Of a stretch of DNA of 64,000 nt, positions 1-11,944 are shown one piece after another. The position numbers and the translations under genes were made by a program. The stretch is from Desmodus rotundus (Eukaryota > Chordata > Mammalia > Chiroptera > Phyllostomidae): positions 54,242,873 to 54,306,872 of the forward strand of contig NC_071399.1 of NCBI RefSeq assembly GCF_022682495.2, written 5' to 3'. The notes below the pieces were generated by a model that saw nothing but the letters and a program-made list of their open reading frames with translations, did not search any database and was not told the DNA's origin. Numbering within the stretch: position 1 is the first letter of the stretch; each line of letters begins with the position of its first letter.

Positions 1-738
1 AAGGTGCTATTTTTACTCCATTTTATGCTTCTGCCCCCTTTGTTGAATATTAATTGACCATAGAGACTTGGGTTTATTTCTGGGCTGTCTATTCTGTTCC
101 ATTGGTCTATGTGTCTGTTTTTATACCAGTACCTACTATTTTGATTACAGTGACCGTGTAATACAGTTTGATATCAGGTATTGTGATCCCTCCTACTTTG
201 TTCTTTCTCAAAATTGGTGCAGCTATTTGGGATTGTTTATGGTTCTATATTAAGTTTTGAAGTGTTTGTTCTATATGTGTGAATTATGTCATTGGTATTT
301 TAATAGGGATTGCATTGAATCTATAAATTGCCTTGGGTAGTGTGGAAATTTTGATGATGTTAATTGTTCCAGTCCATGAACATGATCTACGATTCCATTT
401 ATTTGTGTCTTCCTTAATTTCTTTCTTCAGTGTTGCATAGTTTTCTGAGTACAGGTCTTTTACTTCTTTGGTAAGATTTATTCCTAGGTACTTTATTTTT
501 CTTGTTGCTATATCAAATGGGATTCTTTTCCTGATTTCTGGTTCATGTATTTCATTGTTGGTGTATAAAAATGCTTTTGATTTCTGAATATTGACTTTGA
601 ATCCTGCTGTTTTGCCAAATTCATTTATTAGGTTGAGTAGTTTTTTGCTGGAGTCTATAGGGTTTTCTATGTACACTATCATGTCATCTGTAAACAATGA
701 CAGTTTTACTTCCTCCTTTCCAATTTGCATGCCTTTTA
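1..738 (-). mobile_element. L1 LINE remnant, ORF2 reverse-transcriptase region, antisense
   Basis: Read on the minus strand, this matches the reverse-transcriptase and downstream part of the L1 ORF2 at 37292-41113. The longest open piece (284-751) carries the stretch after the RT active site. The usual FADD motif reads FTDD here (683-694), which would damage the catalytic site, so this copy is dead. Frameshifts break the frame near the left end. The 5' truncation is near 738, where similarity stops abruptly. The 3' end lies outside the window, so no TSD can be checked. Confidence 0.93.
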
Positions 739-839
739 AGAAATTGGGCAATTATCTTGAACATCTCTCATTTGCCTTTCTTTTCCTAATGACTTCCCCA
801 AATCCAATTAATTGCCAAGTTTGATTATTTTGTCTTCAG

Positions 840-1460
840 TTCTCTCTCTCTCTCTCCAGGTTTCTCCCATCTCCTTCCTGAACTATTATCCTAGTCTCCT
901 CACTGATATATCAACATCCATTCTTGCTCATCTTTAATTCTTTCCTCACAAACAGACATAGGGTGCTTAAATAACCACAAACCTCTCTCTTCATTGGCTT
1001 TCAGTGACCTGGTAAGAATGAAATGTAAACTCACTGAGGTGGCCTTTAATGTCCTGCATGATCTGGCACTGGCTCCCCCGTGAGCCTTGTTTTACTTTAC
1101 TGTCTGGATACAGACTGATAATTTCCAGAGCCAGGGTGCCCTTAGAGCTTCTTGGAGGTCCTCTCCCTCGTGGGCTCTCCCTTCTGTTCTCTGCAGTTGA
1201 TGATCCCAGCTTTTACAGGCCACCATCAAGTCTCCATGCTGTCCTCTGACTTGCTCAATTTCTTGCAGATGACCTCACCTCAATCTTTGAGAAAACAGGG
1301 AGTGATTTCTGAGCTCTTTAAATTTATTTCATGTCCTCCTCCAAAGTACATTTTTCTTTACTGGTCCTTTCTCCTATGTCAAAGCAGACATGGCCCACGT
1401 CCTTTCCCAGGTTGTCGTTCTTCCTAGATGTCTGATCCTCTCCCAAACCTAGCATTACCT
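840..1460 (+). repeat. Ancient L2-like LINE fragment
   Basis: The text around 1020-1100 (the 'catgatctggcactggctc' type) and the C/T-rich stretch that follows resemble the 3' half of mammalian L2 elements. The match is diverged and the edges are approximate. Short ORFs inside it are not coding. A CT-rich tract lies at 840-860. Confidence 0.5.
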
Positions 1461-2439
1461 AATAAATTATAGGGCACCCAGTTAGAATTTAGATAAACAG
1501 TGAACCAACTTTTTAGTACAAGTATGTTTAAAATATTGCAATGGGACATACACTAAAAAATTATTCACTGTTTTTCTGAAATTTAAATTTAACTGAGTAT
1601 TTGTAAATTTATTAGCTAAATCTGGCAACTCTACTCCTTCTTTCCTGTTCTCTGTGTTCTCTTCCATTGGGTGCTCCCACTCAGCTTTAAAGTCTTCTTA
1701 AGCTACTTCCACCAAAAATCTCTTGGGAACAAATAAATCGTTCCCTTGATTTTATTCTCCTTCAAGCTAGGACCCCAATCCTATGGTGTACTTTTTATTT
1801 CAACTTTCTTACTTGCCTTTCATTCTTTAGGTCTTTGCAATATGCTTTTCAGTCTCACCACTCAACATTCTTCTTAAATGTCACAAATGCTTTCCAAATT
1901 CCCTCTTTGCAATCTTCATATCAAATTAGGTTTTTCATCTGGGTGTCCCACAGATATTTCCCTCTCACACACTCTGTGCTCTCAAATGTTCAACAGTTAA
2001 CTTTTAATTGCCTCTTGAAATTTATCCCTCTTTGCTTTCTAATTGTTGTGATTTGAAAGAATCTACATAGATGTAGTTGCATAGGCTGGAGCCAGTGGAG
2101 TCATAGTTCTCCTTATGTATCATTCCCAATACAATTGGTTACCAGATTTTATAGCTTCTGACTCTGTGATAAATCTTTCCCAGACTTCTCTTCTTTCCTT
2201 TACTACCTCCCAATTTCTACTTTAGATTGTTAGGCTTCTTTCATTTCTCATTGAAATCAGTAGCATTTTCAGGTCAAAAAGGTTGCACCATTTTGTGTTT
2301 TATACCTATGTAAAATTAACCTCAAGGATTGCTCCAAGTTTAATTCCTGCCCAAACTGTTTATTGTGTTGAAAAAACAACAATTCAATGGGTTAAAATGC
2401 CATTTCAGTGTTTTAACTACATTACTAAGAAAGCTGAAC

Positions 2440-2745
2440 ATGTTTTTTTGCCTCCAAATCTTTTCAAAACTCAATGCTGGACCCAAGTCTCTTGCTTAAA
2501 ATCCTTCATTGCCAGTGGGATGAAATCTAAAATCCATGGCATGACATTAAATACTTTTTACTATCTGGTCCACAAATATTTTCCCAAATTTTATTTATTT
2601 AACATTATGTTCCTCCCCAAATACTGAATGAAAAGGAATATAGAAGTAGGGGTAGATGGTAATTTCCTTGAGATCAGGAACTGTGTCTTTTCTCTCTCCC
2701 ATCACTGTAATCTTAGCTCTAGCACATAGTAAGTGCTTAATGAGC
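2440..2745 (+). repeat. L2 LINE 3' end fragment
   Basis: The end has the recognisable L2 3' signature: a 'gagatcaggaactgtgtc' stretch followed by a 'cacatagtaagtgcttaatg' end at about 2720-2742. The copy is old and diverged. Confidence 0.65.
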
Positions 2746-2749
2746 AGGA

Positions 2750-3436
2750 GGGTGATGGGTGAGAATGAGGTAAGTGATGCAAAGGGTTTGTTGGAGAGAA
2801 GGGCAAGGAAGCATTAGGGCCAAGCAAGTAATAGCATTTGGTTGGTAGATGGTATGTTGGAGATATTCTAGGATTTATGACTCCAAAATGCCTTCTCTCT
2901 GTAGTTGATAATGTAGGATAATTCACAAAAATTATAAATCATTCACATAACTGTATGTGTTGATAATATCTTCACCAACATACCAAGAAAAGTAAGGAAA
3001 TCATTGTCTTGAGGCAACAATAGCTGGCTACAACCCCAACCTCTACTTTCTGGTCTTCCTTTTGCTGATTTTTCCCACCTTCCCCCAAAATGTCACTACT
3101 CAGGCACCATAGCTCTGCCCAGCCCCACTTGCTGGGTTGTCACCTTGAGCCTCTCCTCTTCCTGCTGGTCCCAGGACAGCTCCCTTCCTATCTCAGCAAC
3201 ATCAATATAGGGCAACTCCCAGATTGTCCCTGCTGCACCCTCTAGCGGCCATTAGGATACTGCACAACTGTCAAGGAACAGCTTTCCAGCGTTGAAATAG
3301 GGCAACAAAGTATGCTATCCTGTAATATCATAAAACGTTAACTCTGTTCCATCTAGTCTTCCCTGGGGCAAGGGTCTTGTGCCCTGTATGACCTAGGCGG
3401 GGTCTGAGTCCATTGTGGAGGGGACTTGTCAACCAC
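2750..3436. other. No gene or clear repeat seen
   Basis: Unique-looking DNA. Short ORFs on both strands show no recognisable domain. GC content rises mildly around 3030-3250, without a CpG island. Confidence 0.5.
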
Positions 3437-3519
3437 TGGGCATCAGACTGACAGTCTGAGCATGGGCTGTGCTGCATTGAGGCTGGGAGTTTAGGGAAAG
3501 ATTCTGTCAGTATCTCAGG
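3437..3519 (+). repeat. Left arm of an imperfect inverted repeat
   Basis: The reverse complement of this stretch matches 3869-3949 at roughly 90 percent by eye, with one 2-base gap. The spacer is about 349 bp (3520-3868). I do not recognise the family. It could be the terminal repeats of an old DNA transposon or an inverted duplication of unique DNA. Confidence 0.85.
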
Positions 3520-3868
3520 TTTCCTTCTCCCCTCTTTGTCTTAGGGCACAGGGTCCCTTACAGATGCCATAGTTCCAAAAGGATGTGTGAATTTAACTCT
3601 AATACAATTACTCTGAGTTCCATAGGTGATTCATAATCTATGCGAGGAGTCTACCAATTGGTTTTAATATATTACATATTTGCATTGTGGAACACATGGT
3701 TGTTCGAAATGGTGGGATTGCAGCTGACAGTCCTGATTTATGAAAATGAAGATCAATGTGGAGATGTCTACCAGCCAATAACCTTTCTATTCTGAGGCTG
3801 TTCCCATTTTTAGGCTGATTGACTGGCACAGTTCATGCTCATTTTACTTAGGGAGGAATAAAAGCCAC

Positions 3869-3949
3869 CCTGAGATACTGAGAATCTTTCCCTCAACTCC
3901 CAGCCTTGCTGCAGCACAGCCCATGCTCAAATTGTCAGTCTGATGCCCA
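3869..3949 (-). repeat. Right arm of an imperfect inverted repeat
   Basis: Partner of 3437-3519. Similarity fades outside the arms on both sides, though a weak trace continues a few bases inward. Confidence 0.85.
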
Positions 3950-6266
3950 AGTTGTCATTTTCCTTCTGCTGCCTCTCTCCCCAGAGCCGGATGGAGTCTC
4001 CTTGAGGCAGCTGAAGGAGTGACAGATAGACATATCGTGCAGTGGGGCCATTTGAGGCAGCCACGTGAGGTGTGGAAAATGTGATTTATAGGTATTTTTT
4101 CCCCTGAGGGAAAACAGATTTCATTATTTTCCACCTCAGGTAAGGGGTAAATCTCTGGGCTTGACCTTGGAAGGTTATGTGGCTCTATTAGTGCTGGCTG
4201 AAATGCTGATATAGAGTAAAACCTCATTAAATCAATATTGGTTATTCAAAATCATGCTTGATTGGAAGCAACTGCTTTCCCTCAGCTGCCGGATGCCCCA
4301 CTGTTCCTTGAACAAAAATATTAGCTACTCTAAAGTGGGTTAAGCTGGTGAAGTTTTTCATGGTCCTTGGCATTTCAAATTAATAAGGTTTTTATTATTT
4401 TTCAAATAGAAGACAGTTCTGAAACACCAAGTCCAATATTGATTATAATCTACTACTGTCACATGTAAGTTTATTAACAGGAAAATCCTGTCTGTTTCAG
4501 TAAAAATGTCATGCATTTTCTCTTTCCACTTACACAGGTGTACAGTGTCTGTTTATTGGAATAAATAAGCTTATGGGTCCCTAGGCAAATAGAAGTTATG
4601 TAAATAAACAGCCATGGCTCATTATCCATGGCAACGGGCATCTGGAACACAGACAGATGAACTCAATCTAAAGGTTCTTTTAGCCAGTGTGAGACCAGGC
4701 TGAAAGGGCTGGGAGATGTGAGATCACAGGGACCTTGGACAATTTTACCTTCCATCCATACCCCATCAAACCAAACTAGTGGTAGCAGACATTGTCACTA
4801 TCATTTGGGTTTTTAATAAAGGGTATCAAAGTGCCTCAGAAGGGAATAAGTGTGTAGTCAGAGGTCTGGTTAACTTACAAATTCATAAGGAGCAGTTGTG
4901 TGTTTATCTTCATGATCACTCCAGAAAGTTCCAGATTTATAACACAGCCTGCAGCTCATCAGAATGCTGGGCCCTCCTAGCCTTCAGAGGCATTGCTGTA
5001 GGTTTGTATGTTTGTCATCTATTTACTGAAGAGTGTTTGGGGTTTAAATGAGGCAGGCCATTGGATTAAATGCCTGCTTCCTATCACCCCTTCCTTCTTT
5101 CATTTGGTCCTTCCCCTGGTCGAAGCCAGGATAGTGTGCCTCTTATTTATGCCATTACTATGCCTCTCTCCACCAAAATCTCTCCAAATTTCCAGATCTC
5201 CACTGTGGGGAATGGGAATGGGTCCAGGTGGTGTTACTGTGGCTTTGGGGAGGAGAGAAACTAGACCTGGAGTTAGAGAAGGCTGAGAAATGGGCTTTAA
5301 GCTGGTCTGGAGTGTTGGCAAAGTTCTTCTTGTCTACTTTGGGAAGGTTATTGACTTTCCCATGTGGACATGGCTTTAGAGGTGACCAATTTAAGCCCAT
5401 TTTGAGAAAACCTGATGCATGTAATGTAGAATTTATAAAACTCAGAAATGAGGACATGACTACTGGTATAACAAAAGGATTCCTTCCAGGTTCCTGTAAA
5501 CCACGAAGTTTCCTACGAATACTCCAGTGCTGCTTAATTTGCTCACAACATTTTTTTAGGTGCCTCTCTATAGAGTGAGCATGGAAATTCTCAAGGTAGC
5601 ACAGAGGACACGTGGACAGGGAGAGTTTGGGGCAATTAACACAGCCAGGAAGCCTGCAATCCTGTGTGTCTGGGTTGGAAGAGTAGCTGAGGACATTCAG
5701 CAAATTGAAGATATTTCTCTTTTATCCACCCCTTGCCCTCATTAATTTTCCCTAATGCATTGTTTTCTCGGGACTGCACTGAAATGAACCTTCCTTGTGA
5801 TTTGTCTAGTCATAATTAGAGTCTTCCTTTCTCTTGTTAGACAGCAATGCCAATAATGACTGCAAACGTTTTGTCTCCTTTTAGAAAGGCAAAGAGCCAA
5901 AATCGTTATATCTGTGAGTTGACGTCAGATTTATAATGCAAAGATGCAAGCTTCACACACCATATGTGTGCCAAATTTTCATTAAGCCTTTGAAAGTTTT
6001 AAACCATACATTAAACAGAGATCCTGTTTTTTGGTTCCTGATGAATTTTTCTTTCTATTTATTTGTACTCTAACCTAGAGGTTTCTGTTTACTGTGACTT
6101 ATTTTCAGAGGAGGTGAGTGGGAAGAAAGAGAAAGATGGAGGGAGGAGTAGTCATATGAGGAGTGAAGAAAGGAAAGGGGGTTAGGGGCCAGTTTGAGAG
6201 GGTTTGGAAAAGAAGGGGAGGGAGAGACTAAGGGAGAAAGGAGTAGAGACTGAGAAAAAAAGGACA
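3950..6266. other. Unique DNA, no supported gene
   Basis: No repeat family or exon recognised. A 181-codon minus-strand ORF (5158-5703) is the longest open frame; see findings. 6100-6266 is purine-rich on the plus strand. Confidence 0.5.
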
Positions 6267-6268
6267 AG

Positions 6269-6301
<33 letters not shown>
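6267..6301 (+). repeat. (GT)n microsatellite
   Basis: About 16 uninterrupted GT units follow a purine-rich tract. Likely length-polymorphic. Confidence 0.97.
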
Positions 6302-6302
<1 letters not shown>

Positions 6303-6812
6303 CAGAAATAGACTGCTTAGAAAGAAGCCAACAAAACAGAGGGAAAATTTAACTTGATTGACTTAGTTTGGCTAGTTCTCTTCACCTAGCCAGACACACC
6401 AGAGAGGATAGTTTAAAAATATAAGGAATTTATCACATGTGGTTGAGCAGATTGCTCCCAAGGGGGTATTTTTCAGGGCCCAAATGGGAGAATCCCAACC
6501 ATTTTGCACTGCAGAAGAGGTAATTTACTTCACACAAATGAACACTTGGCTCCCGGGGAGAGTATTTCTTCTCTTCTGCTCACAAGAGAATAAGGTCCAA
6601 TATTTCCAGCCTTGTTGGTGAGAATTACATACCAATAAACCAAGAAAATGAGATAATAATGGATTTTGATATTATTTGGAAGAAAGAAAAGTAGTGAATA
6701 TTTCCAAGACCCTTGATTTGGGATCTCTCTCTCACCCCTGTGTGGCAACCCAACAATGTTTTAGGAATTAGTTCTTAACAGCTAGAGACAGGACACTCAT
6801 TTCTTTCCTCCT

Positions 6813-6823
6813 TTCTCTCTCTC

Positions 6824-6877
<54 letters not shown>
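6813..6877 (+). repeat. (CT)n microsatellite
   Basis: About 30 CT dinucleotides with one CCCT interruption near 6831. Confidence 0.97.
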
Positions 6878-6880
<3 letters not shown>

Positions 6881-7849
6881 GGTGATGATGATTATTTAAG
6901 GGTTTCTTCTCCCAGTATTCACTCCTGAGGCACTGGGAAAATAGGTTTGGAGTTTGATGAGCTGCCTGCTGCTGGCTCCTCTGTTTTCTGGTGTCAAGGT
7001 TTCTCAATAGTGGACTCAACAGTTGCATTTTTCACCTATGAAAGAATTGCTATCAGAAAACCAGACAGCGGATAATTGTATTTTGTGAATTGACGGTAAA
7101 GTGACTCAGTTTCAGCCAAGGTCCAAAAGCTGATAATGTTCAACCAGAAGAAATGGCTTGTGTGGGTGAATTCATTTTTGGGTGCTCATTTGTACTGGAG
7201 GAAAGTCTTGCTTGGATTAAAAAAAATTGTTCTCCAATGTGCAGCCAGAAGGTTTAGAATCATTAATAGCTCTGGCAACTCTGCTGTATTAGTGTGAATG
7301 CAAGACTCCCAGTAAGACTGGAGGCTCCAGCTTCAGCTAGAGATTTCATCTGTCTCCTTGGACCTACCAGAAAGAAAGTAAAAAATACATGCCCATAAGT
7401 ATTCTCCATGATGGGCAGCAGCAAATGTGCTGGCACCTTGGTATCTCGCTGCAGTGGACAAGGAAACATGAAGCTGCTGATTGTCCCCTCTAAGCAAGCG
7501 TAGGGCTGCCCCTACCCCAGCCTGGAGCAGAATCAAGATGTTTCCCCAGAAGTGCACATGCTGCCCATGTGACTAAGGTCATCCATCCAAAGCTGCCAAA
7601 GAGCAACTTGTCTCTTTCCCTTCTCTCACTGGACCCAACTGGATGACTGCAGTTTTCTGGGACTCCTGTTCTGACCATTTTTTTCATTGGAACTTGAGTA
7701 GGATAGCAAGAACTCTCCTCCTTGCCCTAGAAGAAATGCACCAAGGGAGGGTGGGAATGAAGGCAAAGCCTGTGAATCTGTTCCTTGTACACATTGGACC
7801 CATTCTTATCTCAGTGTATGCTGTTCAATCCATTTGGAATGCTGTTCAC

Positions 7850-8105
7850 TCTCCCATCAGCACCGATTTACCCAAATTTTATTTATTCTTCAAGACTCAT
7901 TTAATCCCATCTGCTTCTTGGAGATTTTTCTATCTATGTATTGACTCCCTCCCCTGGTCTCCTACTGTACCTACAATCTGTCCTGGAATTTAATGTGAAT
8001 AGAGACCATGCCTTGTGTTTCTTCTCTCTTCCCTCCTCTGTCCCTCACAGTGCTAGTCCATAGTAAGCTTAGAGAAATGTATGTTGGAAGACACACTGAA
8101 GGGAT
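7850..8105 (+). repeat. L2 LINE 3' end fragment
   Basis: The sequence follows the L2 3' order: 'ttcaagactcatttaatcc', then 'gaccatgccttgtgtttc', ending near 'agtccatagtaagct'. Edges are approximate. The short ORF at 7643-7993 overlaps it and is not a gene. Confidence 0.6.
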
Positions 8106-8278
8106 GAGCTGAACCTCATTCTCCTTTTTCCAGTAGGAAACAGGGGCCGAGGGAATCATAGTGTGTCTCACATGTAAGACAACTCCAACGAATTTCTAGG
8201 TCTGGATGCTCCTTCTGGGGGAATCTTAAGGACAAGAAAATTATCACCTGCTTCTACACCTTCTTGTTCTCTCCACTA

Positions 8279-8753
8279 TAGCCATGCTTCACTTAATGGC
8301 AGGGTTACCTTCTGAGAAATGCATCGTCAGGCAATTTCATTGTTGTGTGATAATGAGTGAAGTTACACCAACCTAGATGGCATAGCCTACTACACACCTA
8401 GGCTATATGGTATATCCTGTTGTTCTTAGGCTACAAACCTGTATATCATATTCTCTACTGAGTACTATAGACAACTCTAACACAATGGTAATTATTTTTG
8501 TATCTGAACATAAAAAAGTACAGTAAAAATATGGCATGTAGCACTTATATATATTGCTAGTGCAGTGGGTTTATTTACACCAACATCACCACAAATACAT
8601 GAGTAATGTATTGCATTACCACGTTACAGCAGTTACAATGTCATTAGATAATGGGAATTTTTCAGCTCTATCATAATCTTATGGAACCACCGGTGTATAT
8701 GCGGTCCATCCTGAGAAACTGAGAAACATCATTATGCACTCATTGCATGACTG
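8279..8753 (+). mobile_element. Non-autonomous TA-flanked DNA transposon (Tigger/mariner-type MITE)
   Basis: The 475-bp element starts 'tagccatgcttcactta' and ends 'cattgcatgactg', imperfect inverted termini flanked by TA on both sides (8277-8278 and 8754-8755). TA duplication is the Tc1/mariner target preference. The body contains the characteristic 'cctaggctatatggtata' stretch common in placental genomes. It has no coding capacity. Its last 20 bases are part of the 80-bp segment copied to 9838-9917. Confidence 0.8.
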
Positions 8754-8755
8754 TA

Positions 8756-9070
8756 TGATTTAGACCAGGTCAAGATAAAACGACTATGACAGGGGAAGTG
8801 CAGACCCTCCACGCTGTGGGAAAGCCACCAAATGGGAAGTTTTATATAAGCATGTAGGGTCCCACCTCTTGGGCTTCCTGATAGTGGAGAGTGTGAATCT
8901 TTTTTGGGGATCAGGCTTTTCAGAGGTCAGTCTTCAGCCCCCTCACAGTGTGATTACAATGAGAAACTGAATTGAATAGCAGGTGGGCACAGAACAGAGA
9001 ATAACCAACTCTGCTGTTAAGGTTAGTGATGGTCAGTTTGTTGTGGAAGGTTTCATAGGGTACAGACTTT
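8756..9070. other. Unique DNA between MITE and HAL1
   Basis: Nothing recognised apart from the source half of the 80-bp duplication (to 8813) and the left TSD of the next element. Confidence 0.5.
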
Positions 9071-9083
9071 TGAATTGGGTCTT
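9071..9083 (+). repeat. TSD of HAL1 copy 1, left
   Basis: TGAATTGGGTCTT, perfectly repeated at 10935-10947. A 13-bp duplication of this type is the hallmark of target-primed reverse transcription by the L1 machinery. Confidence 0.95.
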
Positions 9084-9484
9084 TTTAAAAAATATATATT
9101 TATTGATTATGCTATTATAGTTGTCCCATTCCCCCCCCACTCCACTCCATCCTGCCCACCCCGTCCCTCCCACTTCCCCCCCCTATAGTTCATGTCCATG
9201 GGTCATACTTATAAGTTCTTTGGCTTCTACATTTCCTACACTATTCTTACCTTCCCCCTGTCTATTTTCCACCTATCATCTATGCTACTTATTCTCTGTA
9301 CCTTTCCCCCCCTTTTCCCCTCCCACTCCCCTATTGACAACCCTCCATGTGATCTCCATCTCTATGGTTCTGTTCCTGTTCTAGTTGTTTGCCTAGTTTG
9401 CTCTCGTTTTTGTTTTAGGTGTGGTCGTTAATAAGTGTGAGTTTGCTGTCATTTTTACTGTTCCTATTTTTGATCTTCTTTTTC

Positions 9485-10265
9485 TTAGGTAACTCCCTTG
9501 AACATTTCATATAATAAGGGCTTGGTGATGATGAACTTCTTTGAATTGACCTTATCTGAGAAGCACTTTATCTTCCCTTCCATTCTAAATGATAGCTTTG
9601 CTGGATACAGTAATCTTGGATATAGGTCCTTGCATTTAATGTTGGGTAATGTAATTATGATGTGCCTTGGTGTGTTCCTCCTTGGGTCCAGCTTTGTTGG
9701 GACTCTCTGAGCTTCCTGGACTTCCCGGAAGTCTATTTCCTTTGCCAGATTAGGGAAGTTCTCCTTCATTATTTGTTCAAATAAGTTTTCAATTTTTTGT
9801 TCTTCCTCTTCTCCTTCTGGCACCCCTATAATTCATAATGCACTCATTGCATGACTGTATGATTTAGACCAGGTCAAGATAAAACGACTATGACAGGGGA
9901 AGTGCAGACCCTCCACGGATGTTGGAACATTTCACGATATCCTGGAGGTTCCTAAGCCTCTCCTCATTTTTCTGAATTCTTGTTTCTTCATTCTTTTCTG
10001 GTTGGATGTTTCTTTCTTCCTTCTGGTCCACACAATTGATTTGAGTCCCAGTTTCCTTCGCATCACTGTTGGTTCCCTGTATATTTTCCTTTGTTTCTCT
10101 TAGCATAGGCTTCATTTTTTCATATGGTTTTCCAACAGATTCAACCAATTCTGTGAGCTTCTTGATAACCATTGTTTTGAACTGTGTATCCGATAGGTTG
10201 GCTATCTCTTCCTCGCTTAGTTGTATTTTTTCTGGAGCTTTGAAGTGTTCTGTCATTTGGGCCAT
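9485..10265 (-). pseudogene. HAL1 ORF1-like RNA-binding protein, broken
   Basis: The N-terminal part (10265 down to about 9918) begins MAQMTEHFKAPEKIQL and holds a charged, Glu/Lys-rich helical region. The C-terminal part (9823-9485) has the ORF1p signatures MPEGEEEEQKIENLF and LYPRLLYPAKLSF. The 80-bp insertion at 9838-9917 separates the two and introduces a stop. About 60 codons of the RRM/C-terminal region (ILKAAREK through the LSADFS part) are missing compared with 45476-45823, apparently an in-frame deletion. Related L1 ORF1 proteins form trimers and coat their own RNA. The predicted coiled coil is much shorter here than in the L1 ORF1 at 36313-37245. It is not functional as it stands. 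Confidence 0.88.
9838..9917 (+). repeat. 80-bp duplicated segment inserted in HAL1 copy 1
   Basis: Identical at all 80 positions to 8734-8813, which spans the last 20 bp of the MITE plus 60 bp of adjoining unique DNA. In the other HAL1 copies the flanking HAL1 bases are contiguous, so this is a clean insertion with no poly(A) and no TSD. That fits a templated repair patch. Confidence 0.95.
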
Positions 10266-10947
10266 TTTTTTTTTTTTTGTCTTGGAGCATCTGTTACTTT
10301 AAGGGGTGTAGCCTTAGGTGTTCACTGGGGTGGGGTAACTCTGGTGGCTGTGCTGTGACGCTGTATGTGGGGGGGAGGGGCTGAGAGGGAGCAATAGTGC
10401 CTGCTTCACTCTCCTCCGGATTTCAATCCTTCACTCAGCTACCCACAATCGAACTGGGCCCCTCTGGTGCTGGTTCCTGAGTGGGTGGGCTTGTGCACAC
10501 TCTAGGGCCCTGTGGGTCTCTCCAATGACCTCTCCTGTGAGGCTGGGAGTTTCTCATGCTGCCGCCCCAACCCCCACGGGCGTTTTCAATCAGAGGTTTG
10601 AGGCTTTATTTATTGGTGCTGGAGTCCTGGGTTGCGTGGTCTGTTTAGCTCCCTGCCATTCGTCCCGGTTTATCTGTGTGCAAATGTGGGGTCGCGGGGT
10701 CTGCTAGTGCTCGGATTGCCTGCGCTGTCCCACACTCCACCAGTCTTGGTCCTGCCACAGCCACGCAAGTCCTCTCCACCCCCGTGCCCATCTCCGCCCC
10801 TCCTGCCGGTCTGGATGAATGTTTATTTTTTATTTCCTTTGTGTCAGACCCCCTTGCCGTTTGATTCTCTGTCAGTTCTGGTTGTGTGAGGAGGCGCAGT
10901 GTGTCTACCTACGCCACCATCTTGGTTCTCAGTCTGAATTGGGTCTT

Positions 10948-11944
10948 AAGTTTCTGGTCAGAGTCCTAGTCCTTTAGCCTGGCCACAGTAGGTAAGGGAC
11001 CCCAGAAGTCCCACAGACAGATGCTCTGATTGTAGCATGCTACATAGTGGTGCACATGGATGCCCTCATTGGCTCTGGCAGGGCAGCACTCTCTGCTTGG
11101 CTGTCAGGGACCCAGCAGCTCAGGGCGAGGCGGTGAAGTGATTCTGCCATCCTGTTCCCTGGACACACAGTGCTGCCTACACGAGTTCTCCAGTGGCTGG
11201 ACAGCTGGGAACACAGGGATAGGGGTGACCAAACAACTTTCAAAGGGTGGCTGGTGGTGATACAGTGAGCCTCACAGCATTCTCTGATGCAGGGGAACAG
11301 GAAACTGCTCTTAAGATTGAATCCAAACTGCAAATGATAGGGATAGAAGGCTCAATCCCAGAGCAGTCTGCTGTCAGGGACATCTGTCAGACAGATGATC
11401 CAAGTGGGCCACTCCTGTCTTGGAGTCATCAATTCACTGCACATCAAGTTCCTGAGTGGGGACAACCTGGTGGCCAGTGGCAGCAGCAGCTTGATAAGCC
11501 CTGTGTACATCACCATTAATAAAAAAACACACACACACAAAAGCAAAGCCTGCCTGCCCCAGACATGGCTCTTCATTCCAATGCTTGCCAGTCCTGGTGA
11601 TTTTTAATGCCACCTTCAGGATTTGCTAAGAACCGGTTGAGTTTGGCAGCACTGGGTAGCGGTTTGGCCCCAGAAAGCTTTGCTTAAAATGAAATGATTT
11701 GAAGTGAAACCAAAAGAGAGGTGCTGTGCTGCAATGCAGTCACAGACTGCTTTCAGTCTTGGCACACTGTTTGGTGAAAGGCATGGGAAGAAGCCTCCAT
11801 GGCCCAAGCTCTGGAGCTGCAATGTGCAAGCTGTGGCACCCATGGAGGCCCCAGGAAGGGCGAGCATGTGTGTGAGGTTCTAGGAGAATCATTGCAGGGC
11901 TTTTCTCTGTGGTATGCTGTTCTGACCAGTCTGGAGGTTGATTA
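10948..11944. other. Unique, relatively GC-rich DNA, no gene recognised
   Basis: Several overlapping short ORFs (the longest 97 codons) occur on both strands without a recognisable domain. An AATAAAAAA and CA-repeat stretch at 11516-11540 looks like a weak A-rich tail, but I could not identify a parent gene for a processed copy. Confidence 0.4.

Larger units (their letters stand above)
9084..10934 (-). mobile_element. Full-length HAL1 (half-L1) retrotransposon, copy 1
   Basis: On the minus strand the order is: 5' end 'gagaaccaagatggtggcg' (10932 downward), a GC- and CpG-rich 5'UTR (10270-10930), an L1 ORF1-like frame (10265 to 9485), a short 3'UTR and an A-rich 3' end at 9085-9100. There is no ORF2, so it cannot supply its own endonuclease or reverse transcriptase. 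The perfect 13-bp TSDs show that the whole unit inserted in one event. Retained CpGs suggest it is fairly young. It carries an 80-bp foreign insertion at 9838-9917. Confidence 0.9.

Noticed and set aside
6813..6877. CRISPR-like or regulatory array
   Set aside because: Simple CT dinucleotide repeat without spacers.
11247..11519. 90-codon ORF followed by an A-rich stretch, possible processed pseudogene
   Set aside because: No recognisable parent protein, no clear TSD, and the A-rich stretch is short and mixed with CA repeats.
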